Below are positions 1-8,980 of a stretch of DNA of 34,935 nucleotides, in pieces. The translations under genes and the position numbers were made by a program. The DNA comes from Dinochytrium kinnereticum (lineage: Eukaryota > Chytridiomycota > Chytridiomycetes > Chytridiales > Chytridiaceae): the NCBI GenBank assembly GCA_027604005.1, contig JADGJT010000249.1, positions 1-34,935 on the forward strand. Direction: 5' to 3'. The notes beneath the pieces are model-generated. The model saw nothing but the letters and a program-made list of their open reading frames with translations. It was not told the DNA's origin and made no database searches. Within the stretch, counting starts at the first letter, position 1. The number at the start of each line of letters is the position of its first letter.

Positions 1-294
1 TGACGTTTCTCGTCAGCTTTTGTGGTCCACCCTCTCCCCACCTCTTCCACCTGCTCCCACCCCAACCAACCCTTTGTGCCTGCCCGAAGACTAACGAAAG
101 TTCTCCACGTCCGTCCTCAACGGAATGAATCACCACCATTTGTAAGAGTTGCCCCCATTCACGCACAGCACGCCAATAAACCAATAATTCAATAAAACAA
201 AAAGAGCAGTTTTAAAGTCACACATCAGATTTCAAAAATAAAATAAAATAAAAAGAAAAAAATAAAAGGTCGTTGTGTTCAGAGCTCAACAGAC

Positions 295-2412
295 ATGGGC
301 CTTGTTCCAACCCTCCTTGGTGCTGGCGTCGTTGCGTGGACGATGATGATGATGATGATGATGATGGCGCTGCCCGTGACGAGGGCTGGGCCTTGTGTTG
401 TGTTTGATTCTGGGGATCGGGTTTACTTTTTCGGTGTTGCGGGTGGGGATGCGGTTGCTGGTGGGGGGGAGGGGGGAGGGTGGGGGGATGGTGAGTTTGT
501 TTATTTTATTGTTGTTGTTGTTGTTGTTGTTGTTGTGTTGTTGCAGTTATTTGTTTTTATTTTTTTTTGGCGGGGTTGGAGGTTGGAATGAGGGTTTGTT
601 GGTGATGGTTGGTAAGAAGTGGAGTGGTGGGGGGGGGGGGGGGGGGATAAGAATTTGGTGGGTTGTGGTTCAGCTCCTCTGAGGGGGTCTTGTTGGATGT
701 TTGTTTCATACAGGGCAATGGCTCCCTTCTTTTGTTATTTTATGTTGGGGGAAGGCCTGGGGAATACTTGTTGGATGTTTGTTTCATACAGATTTGGTTG
801 AGATGGTTTATTAGTGTGTTGTATTTTGTTGTTTGTTTTTTTTTGAGAGAGGACTTGTGATTCTGTTTTCAGTGACCATTATTCACATCACCGCCCCCAA
901 CCCCTCTCTCTCATCTTTCCCTCCATTCAACCAACCCAATCTCTCCACAAACCACCTTAACCCATCTCTCCACCTCTCCCCCATTCTTTTTCCGCCACGC
1001 TTTTTTGAACCGCAGAAACGGTCCTGTTCAACGCTACCCCGACGCTGGGTCGACCGCCGTTTGATGGAGAGAACACGCGGTGCTTTTTGTCGCATTATAT
1101 TGATGCTATTTATGTTATGAACGGGGATAAAGCGAATCGTGAGTTTTTGGTTTGTTTGTTGTTGTTTTTTTTGGTTGCTTTGAGGGAGGTTGTTTGGGTT
1201 GTTTTTTTTTGTTGTTTTTTTTGGGGGGGGGGGGGGGGGCCGGGGGGGTGGGTTGGATTGGGTGGAAGGACTCTTATGTTTATTTCATGCCTCTTTTTTG
1301 GAGGTTGGGAAGGATTTAAGGTGTTTGAATCTTTTTAGTGAGTGGACGGCCGCTGGTCGCTTCACGTCTTTTTTTCTTTGAAGTGCAGGGGTTTTGGGGG
1401 AGGAATATGGTGTGGGATGGTATTGGATTTTTTGAATGGATAGGCTGTTAATCCCTTCCCTTTCTTTTTTGGTTCATCTCCCATCACAAAACCAGCTCGC
1501 GACATCCACATCTACCAGGTCAGCACGGGCCTCTGGTCCACCCAAAAGGTCGACTCTGGCCCCTCCCCAAACCCATCCACATCCCTCACCGCCATCGACC
1601 ACAACACCAACGTCTTTTACTCTCTCGACCTCGACACCAGCGGCACCCTCTACAACCTTAAAATCGGGGACGCGGCCACCGTCGCCTCCCCGATCCCCGT
1701 GAAATGGGACGTCAGCACCTCACTGAGCTTTGGACAAACCTTCTCGTCAGCGACGCCAAGATCGCAGTACCCGGCGGTGGGGCCCGCCCACAACCATCTT
1801 TACTATCTCAACGTGCCGGGTGTGGAGGCTGGGGAGGCCAGGGCGTTTGTGATTCATTATAATTATGAGCAGCCCGAGGTTGTGAGGTACTCTGGGGCTG
1901 CCTTTCCCAAGGGCCCTGGAACGGGGGTGATGTTGTTCAGGACGGATATGCAGCCCAGCTCTGTGTTTGGGTTCATCCCGTTGGATGGGTCTGCAACGTT
2001 TCTGGTGGACACCAACACCAACACCTCCACGTCACTCCCCGGACCTCCCGCGGAGTTGACACAGGGAGACGTCAACAATGCAGTGAGGTACGCTGGGGGG
2101 TCGACGCACATTGTTGGGGTGTCACCTGATGGGAAGGTTGCTGGGTACTTGCCGTTGAATGGGGAGGGTGGGTGGAAGCTGTTTCCTGGGTTTGAGAAGA
2201 GGCTGCCGAGGGTGGATGGACCGGGGTCTCCGACGTTGGTGGGGACGACGGGGGTTGCTGTGTCTACGGGGACGGTGAGCGTCACGTCTACTTTGGGGGC
2301 GACGTCGACTGGGACGAATTCGTCGAGGGCTTCGTCTTCTGCGGGGTTTAGGGGGGGGTGGGGGGCTGCTGGATGGGGTGTGGTGATTTTGTTGGCGTTT
2401 GGAGGGGTTTAG
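295..2412 (+). CDS. Secreted GPI-anchored beta-propeller-like protein (hypothetical)
   Basis: Proposed exons 295-490, 1016-1138 and 1496-2412 stay in frame and give about 411 aa. The N terminus is a signal peptide with a run of eight Met (codons at 343-366). The mature part has short hydrophobic and aromatic strands with Asp and Gly turns, such as DIHIYQVSTGLWS, resembling kelch or beta-propeller blades. The C terminus is Ser/Thr/Gly-rich, followed by a hydrophobic tail (GVVILLAFGGV) with no residues after it, the classic GPI-attachment layout. It is therefore probably an extracellular, wall- or membrane-attached protein of unknown ligand. Similar secreted fungal proteins of unknown function exist, from memory. 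Introns of 525 and 357 nt are far longer than elsewhere in the window and contain poly-G tracts, so a small extra exon could be hidden in the first. The third exon is secure; the first junction is the weakest. Confidence 0.6.
343..366 (+). repeat. (ATG)8 microsatellite inside a signal peptide
   Basis: Eight perfect ATG repeats encode eight consecutive Met in the hydrophobic core of the signal peptide of the secreted protein. Triplet slippage would change signal-peptide length without a frameshift. Confidence 0.9.
511..535. repeat. (GTT)n microsatellite
   Basis: About eight GTT units in the first long intron of the secreted-protein gene. Confidence 0.85.
629..646. repeat. Poly-G tract (18 G)
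   Basis: Eighteen consecutive G in intron 1 of the secreted-protein gene. A second run of 17 G lies at 1223-1239 in intron 2. Both could form G-quadruplexes and are prone to sequencing-length error. Confidence 0.9.
689..713. repeat. 25-bp direct repeat, copy 1
   Basis: Exact 25-nt match to 767-791, with starts 78 nt apart. Each copy ends in TTTCATACAG, which looks like a 3' splice site. Both lie in the first long intron of the secreted-protein gene. Confidence 0.85.
767..791. repeat. 25-bp direct repeat, copy 2
   Basis: Second exact copy of the element at 689-713. The two may be remnants of a local tandem duplication, or alternative acceptors. Confidence 0.85.
1223..1239. repeat. Poly-G tract (17 G)
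   Basis: Seventeen consecutive G in intron 2 of the secreted-protein gene, followed by CC and a further G run. Confidence 0.9.
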
Positions 2413-3012
2413 GGTGGTTGTTTTTTTGTTGTTTGTTTTGTTTTGTTTTGTTTTGTTTTTTGTGTTTCGTCAATCGTTTCAACAGTCTTTTCCTTTTGAA
2501 TTCTTTTCATAAATACTTGCGCTACTGTGTTTATTTCCTTTTCGCGCTCTCGCTTCATCCGTGTCAACGGTTCTCCCTCTCTTTTTCTTTTCTTTTTCTT
2601 TTTCTTTTTCTTTGTGCTCGTTGATTTTAAAAGGTTGGATAATTAATTGTAGCAATGAAGTTTGTTTCGCTCAGTCTTTTAATAAACGCTTACAGTGTGG
2701 GGTTTCTGTAAATAATAACAACAACAAGAATGATATCGCCCTGGTCAAATATCATTATTTTTATTTCTATTCGCGAGAAAAAACAAATTGAAATAATTCT
2801 CGTGTGAGGGCAAGATTGCCATGAACACGCTATTTTCAAAAAATAAACATTTAATGAAAAGAAAAGGCGCGACCAACGACTGGACCTACTGAGGATCGCT
2901 GGGAGGCGGTGATTTACAGAGCTTGCATGCAGCAGAGGGGCAGTCTGTTGTTGTTTTAAGCAACCCTCGCCTTTTGATTGCCTTGCAACAGACCCCCTTC
3001 ATCATCATCATC
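2413..3012. other. Intergenic region with T-rich simple repeats
   Basis: No gene is supported here. It holds a (TTTTG)n stretch near 2433-2460, a (TTTTTC)n stretch near 2581-2613 and A/T-rich sequence. It probably contains the 3' end of the upstream gene and the promoter of the next gene, which starts at 3013. Confidence 0.6.
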
Positions 3013-5151
3013 ATGTGGGCCCTCTACAGAACCCAGAACGAGCGATACCACCGCAACCTCGAAAACCCTGACCGCCAATGGGTCCATCCAAACGATGAGC
3101 ATGTCGCCTCGCAGGCAACGCGAAGTCAAGAAAGAGGATATGTGGGGAAGGGTTCTGAGGAGAGACGACGGGGTAGCGTGGTATCGGTGGTCTCACCGGG
3201 ACGTGATGGGGGGCGTCGACTTTCCGTTGGTGAAGCTGTGGGGAGGGGAGGGGAGAAGAGGTCGAGCGGGAGGGGCGCATGGGGCGGGAAAGAGGCTGTA
3301 GATGAAGAGGTAGGTCTCGCCTCTTTTTTTTTTTTAAGTATTATTCTTTCCTCTCTTTGGCGGGGTGACGGTTATAAGCAAATAGTTTGTGTATTTGTCC
3401 TTAGCCTCCTCTCATGAATATTCTAACCTTGTTTTTCAAGACATCTGGCATACGAACCCCCTTATCAACCGAAGGCTCTGCATGCGACTCAGCAGCCAGT
3501 TCTGGGATCCCTCATTCGGAGACGTATGAGGCTGTAAGGGATTTGAACACGGAGCTTTGGAAGGTATTAGACTTTTGTTATGCGGACCAGTTAATGATTT
3601 TGTTTTGTGGGGTTTCTTGGGAGGTAGCTTGCTGAGCGAACGGCTGCAGATTGGAATGGTGTTCGGGATAGTAGGGCCAGACGGGTTGATAGACTTTATA
3701 GCGAGTCGTTTGATTGCGTGTTTCGGTGAGGGTGGTTTACTGGTCTTCGTTTGTTTTTTGTTTATTGTGGTTTCTTTCTTTCTTTTTTCTTTCCTTTTTC
3801 GTGGAAAGGTCTTATGATGTTGTTAGTTCTTTTTCTCAATTTGTTCCGGGTGTCTTTCTGGTGATTTCTATTGAGCAGATTGTTGCTTATGATTGTGTAC
3901 TTTTTCAATTTTATGTTTTTTCTCCAGACGTTCTTTTCTTTTTCCTTTTTTTAGTGCCTTCTTACGCCCATTCCTAAACTACCCATCTTCAGAAACACGC
4001 TTGAAAGCCATCGCAATCCACCGGAAGACATTGAAAATGAGATCATCGACCACGCCCACGCTAACAACATCCGATTTCCTCACTCCCGTGCAAACAACAT
4101 GGGTTTATTGTAATCTCATTTATCCCGCTTTTTCCTTTCATGAAAAATCATCCCAACTATTGAGCTGACCCTTTTTCTCTTCTTTTCTTTTCTTCTCTTT
4201 TATATTTATTTATTTTTCCTAGCGATCTGTATCGGAAAAATCTCTCACTGGAGGGGATGGACCCATTCCTTCACCCTGACGAACAACTTGCACGGCTTAA
4301 AGAAAAGGTAACGTTGTTTTGCTTTCTGGGTCAGCATCTTTATCTCCTCATTCCACTTGTCACAGGAAAAAATTCTGATGGTTAAGCGATGGCAGGAGAC
4401 TTGGGTAATATATCTATATATTTTTCGGTGACTCGTTTGTTTTTATTATTCCTTCCTCTTGCTCTTCGTTTTCTTTCTTCTTTTTTCCCCGTATTTTCGT
4501 CATTCGGTTCGTTCTTCTCGGTTCTTTTTTCCATAACAGAACAAAAACGCAATTGTGTTTAGGAAACGGTTCGACCTCCGGTTCCGAAGTGGCATGAGCT
4601 TAGAACAAAGAGGTGAGGGGGGAATCATATAATTATATATTTTTTTTGGTTGGCGGGTGATAGAGTGGCAAGTTGGTTCTAAATATTTTGCTGGTTTGGA
4701 AAAGCTTTCACAAAGAGGCTGCAAAAGCGCGTGCAATGTCTGCTTCACCAGGTGCGAGAACAAACTTTCTGTTGGCCCAACATCTCCTAATCAAAAAAAC
4801 ATCAACAAAAAAACCCCTGTATGTTTTCTTCTACATAAACCAACATTTTCCCAAAAAGACCTTCAACGCATATCTCATCAAGCCCGGCTGGCAATACTGG
4901 ACCTTTGGAGGTCTCAAGTTACCGACAAGATCCTCTTCATGGAGTCGATGATCCCAGAAGGAGTCAAACAGGAGATGCTAATTGGACATGGAGATTTGGA
5001 GGATCTACGCGAGATCAGACGCAGCGCGCTCATGTCTGCTTTAAAGAACACATTCCACGCTAGAAGACCGGAGCCAGGTCAAAGTCATCGACCGGAGCAT
5101 GCTTTCGCACCATGGGGTGGTGCGGCTGCTGGCGAGGTGTTGGGCGTTTAA
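3013..5151 (+). CDS. Unrecognised nine-exon protein, 395 codons
   Basis: Exons 3013-3309, 3441-3563, 3628-3725, 3993-4109, 4223-4307, 4366-4404, 4563-4612, 4666-4751 and 4859-5151 join in phase at every junction (1188 nt including TAA). I do not recognise the family. The N terminus (MWALYRTQNERYHRNLENP) is charged and helical. Residues about 40-130 are a low-complexity Gly/Arg/Ser/Glu-rich stretch. The rest looks mostly alpha-helical and highly charged, with His/Asn-rich and Trp-containing segments and no clear signal peptide or membrane span. The C-terminal block from about residue 298 has dense Arg/Glu/Leu helices and ends in a Pro/His/Gly-rich tail. Phase agreement over nine exons makes a real gene likely. 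Exon 8 was chosen by phase over another open frame in the same stretch, so that junction is the least certain. Confidence 0.55.
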
Positions 5152-5168
5152 AAATTAGATGCAGCGGG

Positions 5169-5174
5169 AATAAA
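5169..5174 (+). terminator. Putative polyadenylation signal AATAAA
   Basis: AATAAA lies 18 nt after the stop codon of the unrecognised nine-exon gene, in an AT-rich context. The gene converges with TAN1, whose stop is at 5304. Predicted from the motif only. Confidence 0.35.
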
Positions 5175-5303
5175 ATATTTGCTTGTTTTTTATTTCTTCA
5201 CGCAGAAGAAAGAAACATCTATTCATCGTCTTGTTCGTTTTCTTCCTTGCTTTCTTCAGCATCCTTGACATGGTTGTGAGATAGGGAGAAGGGGAATGAA
5301 ACA

Positions 5304-6852
5304 TCAAACCTCATCGTAAGGATTGGGTGTGGATTCTTTCTGCAATGCCCGAGATTTATGCTCTGCATGCCTCTCCTTGGCCTTGCTTCGACCGCTACCT
5401 GGACCGCTTTTCGGCATCTGATGAGAGCGTGTGGCGTTTTCCTCATCAAAAATCTGTAATCCACAATGAGCGACGAAAACCACATGCGAATATTCGCGAA
5501 AAAAAAAACACATACCGTCTCGAAGTTGAACTTTTTGAGCCTGTAGAAATCATGAAGAACGCTCACGCCGCAGACTCCTCGGAAAGCCTCAACAAGAACA
5601 ACGACCTCAGGGTTGACGAGGTCGACAGTGTGCTTATCACCGACGATGGCTGCAATGGCGGAAATCAACTCGTCACGGTTGATCTTGTTGCTGTTTCGTC
5701 GATTGAAAACGATGGACCACTAATGTTTTTTCTCGTAAGAAGCTAGGTTTGGAAATGGATGTAAACTGGGGGTACCTTGAGGGGTTCTTGGTTTTCTTTG
5801 TGGAAATGTTCGGGGAGAAGTTTTTTTGCCAGGGTGACTATGCTTTCGACATTCGCGGAACAGATTTCGGCGAGGGGGACAATACGGAGGGTGTATCTAG
5901 ATTGTGCGGTGTTAAAAGGTATCAGAAGGAATTATACGGGATGTTGGAGGGGAAAAAAAAAATATCTAAAGAAGGCGTGGATGGAGAGAACCATGAAACA
6001 AATTGGACATCAATGCGAAGCAGCCTATTAATTGTAGTGAAAACTCAGAACAAATAGACAAGAGCAAAAAAAAAGGCAATTCAGTTGTACGCAAAGAGTA
6101 AGAATGAAGCAGATGAAGTTAAGGTGATTAAAAAAAATATTGGATAAGAAGAAATTAAATATATATAAACAAATAGCGGCAAACACCAAAGTTAATTATC
6201 ACCTTGTCTTCTTCTTCTTTGTCTCGTTAAGATCACTTAATATTCTCAAAACAAAATCAACCGGGACGATGGGGTTTTCGACCTTAATTCATTACAAGAC
6301 CTATTAAAACGACGAGATCGCTTACCTTGATAAAAAAGCAGCAATCGATCCCAATATCAAGCCAGTGAAATCGTTTCTTTTTGGAAGGGCCTTTCAATCC
6401 CTGCATCTCTTTCGCAAAAGCCTCCTCAATACTTTTCTCTGCCTCCTCATCGTCATCTGCATCACCAGCACTTGCAAGGCCTTCCTCTCCATACCACATG
6501 TCTGCATACTAACTGGAATAAGAGAAGAGCTATTGTTAAGGCTAACCTCCGACAGAAGGCTCATCATCTCCTTCGTCGCAAGTTTATCCTTGTTCAAAGT
6601 ACATGAAGCAAGGATTCCTTTCATCCCGGGATGTACGGGGAAAACCTTTGCGGAGCGTGGTTGTCTCTACTTGCATCCAACACAATTCAATGCTTTAGGC
6701 ATGCATGTCGACAATTGGGCGATTCTATACCTTGGCCATGATCTAATCACCTTACAAAGTCAGAGGGATGATAACCAAACATGACGGCAACCGCGGACCT
6801 GCTTTGCCTTCTTACGCTTGTGCTCGACGCCGTCGTTTGGCCGTTTTATCAT
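5304..6852 (-). CDS. TAN1: tRNA acetylation adaptor, TAN1/THUMPD1 family
   Basis: Minus-strand exons 6852-6799, 6666-6547, 6508-6326, 6282-6203, 5896-5776, 5719-5516 and 5453-5304 join in frame to 303 aa. In this family the THUMP domain binds tRNA and recruits Kre33/NAT10 to form N4-acetylcytidine at position 12 of Leu and Ser tRNAs. Landmarks follow the family in order: PGMKGILASC, an EYADMWYGEE-type segment, an acidic spacer, a KKKKTRYTLRIVPL strand like the human KKKKTR..LRMLPI block, PEHFHKENQEPLK, then NRDELISAIAAIVG and the VNPEVVVLVEAFRGVCGVSV core. The tail is short and basic. The intron 5897-6202 is about 306 nt, long for this region. The GT donor after exon 1 (GTCCGC) is atypical, so the first 18 codons are less certain. 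Confidence 0.88.
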
Positions 6853-7163
6853 TCTTTGAGCAAAATGCGAAAAAATAAAAGCGATGCACGAAAGAGTTCA
6901 AAGAGACTCCATGACGCCAGTGTCAACAAAACAATGAGTGATGAGCCTTTTTATTCGGCGATATGAATCAAAACACGAAACAAATAATCGGTATCATTAT
7001 CTGAATGCATGCGGATTTCGAGCAATTCAATGTGGAAGTGCAAGTTTCAATGCATACCAGAAAAAGAAAAGGAACAGTTAGCCTTTAGATGTACAAACAA
7101 AGAGGCCACCCGCAACTAACGAACGGTGACCGTGACAAAGACTCACCGACGTTATGCCAGCTC
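6853..7163. other. Intergenic region upstream of TAN1
   Basis: About 310 nt between the TAN1 start and the stop of the small mitochondrial-type gene, both on the minus strand. I see no conserved gene or RNA. It should hold the TAN1 promoter and the 3' end of the neighbour. Confidence 0.5.
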
Positions 7164-7668
7164 TTACTCCTGGTGGTACTCAAGCTTGGACAAGCGATCC
7201 TCGTGCGCCGCAATCTTCTTCTTCTCTTCAGCCGACTTGTATCTGTCGTTATGGATGAGGATGATGACGATGATGAGAAAAAGGTTGATGACATGCAGGC
7301 CATGAGCTCGACAAACAAGGGGGCAAAAAAAGAAGGAAGCGCGACCCCAGCGCATGCCATCCAAAAAAAACAGAGAGCCGAGCATAACATCCATTGAGAG
7401 CATCTGAGAGTGAAAAAAACGGAACGTACGGCTGCCAGAGGTTGTACCAAAGGAATCCAACCCAGAGACCAACGGGGTAGGCCAGACGGTACTTGTACTT
7501 GACGTAGATGCCCTCCCACAGCTGACCGAGGGTGGTCTCCCCGGAGAGCTTGACGTTGGGAACAAACTTCTTCAGGTTGTCGGCAGCAAAGACGCCAGTG
7601 CTCTGCGAGCGGCGGGCAACCGTGAGAGGCGATCGGAGCAAGGGCCGCGAGAGTTGCCTGATCATCAT
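7164..7668 (-). CDS. Small putative mitochondrial inner-membrane protein
   Basis: Two exons (7668-7430 and 7242-7164) give 105 aa. The N terminus is a likely mitochondrial presequence, basic, Ser-rich and free of acidic residues (MMIRQLSRPLLRSPLTVARR). Residues about 45-80 contain GQLWEGIYVKYKYRLAYP followed by an aromatic hydrophobic span (VGLWVGFLWYNLW) that could cross the membrane once. The tail is short, charged and helical (EEKKKIAAHEDRLSKLE). This resembles the small accessory subunits of respiratory complexes, but I cannot assign one. It lies next to ATP synthase subunit f on the same strand, which fits but does not prove a respiratory role. The 187-nt intron is longer than usual here. 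ATG codons at 7668 and 7665 are equivalent start choices. Confidence 0.7.
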
Positions 7669-8172
7669 GTTTCCTCTAACCAGAGTGATTCCAGTGAAAA
7701 TTTTTTTGCCGTTTTCTCAACCTTTTACCATTTTGCTGAATATGACGGACCCCCCGCCAACCAACGTTTCTTAATGGCGAAAATATCATTGCGCATTTAA
7801 TATGAGGAAGTGTGCTTGACATGAAGGACATTTATTTTGGAAATACACCCGGCAACCAACGGCGCCTCTCCGCTCTTCTTGCTCAGTGGAACTCGGCACG
7901 GGGGTGGTCTGATGGAAAAGGGTGGATTAGACGAACAGTTCAGCATTGTGGCCAAGAAAAGGAAATGGCCACAGAGGTAGAGGAAACACTCCAGCCTCCA
8001 TACAAATATAAAATAAAGAAAGAGAATAACTGAAGATCTCAGAGTGCATGGGATTGGGACTGGATTAAAGAGAAGCCACTTGGTTTCAAGAGTATGAAAA
8101 GATAACTTACAGTGCTGTTTTGGGTGGAGATCATGGTTACAGATAATCGAGATGGAAGAGGGAAGAGAACAG
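7669..8172. other. Intergenic or 3' region between two mitochondrial-type genes
   Basis: About 500 nt. An open frame on the plus strand (7812-8033) is low-complexity and unlike any family I know, so I do not call it. The last exon of the ATP synthase subunit f gene may lie in the part nearest 8172. No RNA gene seen. Confidence 0.45.
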
Positions 8173-8562
8173 TTAGCGGAAGGCAAGAGGAGAAGGAGAG
8201 CCATGCAGCCAACATACCCCTCCGATAAAGTAGGTGATGGTGTAGCCCACAGGGATCATGATGCCGAGGAAGTGGAGAACGGGGACAAACGAGTCCTTGG
8301 CAAAGTAGTTCTCGTAGTAGCGGCCCCAGAAGGTGGTGGCAGTCACCTGCTGCCTGGGTCCCTTGGGGATGCGGGAGTAGAACTGCTTCATCTTGTTGAA
8401 GATGTCGGGGTGTGCCTGGGGGTGGGCCGAGGTGAGCTTGCCGATCTCCTTGAAGGACGAGACGTTGGGGGGGATCAAGGAGGTCTTGGTGCGGCGGGGC
8501 ACCAGTGAGGATGCGACCCGAGCGCGTTGGACGAGGGTGCGAGGGACACCGAGACCCAACAT
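8173..8562 (-). CDS. ATP17: ATP synthase subunit f (Atp17), 3' end uncertain
   Basis: The frame starting at ATG 8562 begins with a basic presequence, then carries the subunit f signature. SLIPPNVSSFKEIG corresponds to the yeast LIPPKVVSSKNIG, the segment MKQFYSRIPKGPRQ to its HFYKSLPQGPAP, followed by GRYYENYFAKDSFVPVLHF and a membrane span LGIMIPVGYTITYF. Subunit f is a small F0 peripheral-stalk component of the mitochondrial inner membrane. The uninterrupted frame stops at 8173 after 130 codons from this ATG. However, a good donor (GTATGT) follows codon 115 at 8218, and yeast Atp17 ends with a short His-rich tail. A final small exon downstream (before 8120) may therefore replace the last 15 residues. 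I could not settle which is used. Confidence 0.82.
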   Translation of the reverse strand: MLGLGVPRTLVQRARVASSLVPRRTKTSLIPPNVSSFKEIGKLTSAHPQAHPDIFNKMKQFYSRIPKGPRQQVTATTFWGRYYENYFAKDSFVPVLHFLGIMIPVGYTITYFIGGVCWLHGSPSPLAFR

Positions 8563-8980
8563 GATAGCGAAAGTTTTCAAATTATTTGCTTTTGCCGTTT
8601 TTCTGCTTGAATTGATGCTGAAGGATTGGGTGGTGCAACGAGACTCACCTCACCCTCAGCTCACTCGCATTGCATGCTATTCAGCTATTCACGCGAGGCA
8701 GCTATGCAGACATAACCGTATCGCTAACACGCGAGTGCGCAGCGGATGGGAATTGAATACCCCGCTGCTGCAATGCGAAATCCTCTATTCAGCATCGGCA
8801 ATATCCCGAACGAAAGGAGACAGAAGGCTGTAAAATATACATCGTGTCAATAAACCACATCGCCCTCTCCCCGCACTCAAATGCAGGGCTAGTTGCACCG
8901 TAATGCCTTTTAGCTAGGCCTTGCTGGATTGTTGCAAAAATTTCCCTGAGCGTTTGAGGGAGGATTTTTTCGAGATCAAA
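8563..8980. promoter_or_regulatory. Divergent intergenic region between ATP17 and coatomer gamma
   Basis: About 418 nt between two genes transcribed away from each other, so it must hold both promoters. No clear TATA box or other recognised motif, and no gene supported within it. Confidence 0.5.

Noticed and set aside
1863..2285. Minus-strand frame of 140 codons opposite the secreted GPI protein
   Set aside because: It overlaps the third exon, which has signal, repeats and a GPI tail on the plus strand. The antisense frame has no features.
7812..8033. Plus-strand open frame of 73 codons between the two mitochondrial-type genes
   Set aside because: Low-complexity charged sequence with no family resemblance and no splice context; likely chance.
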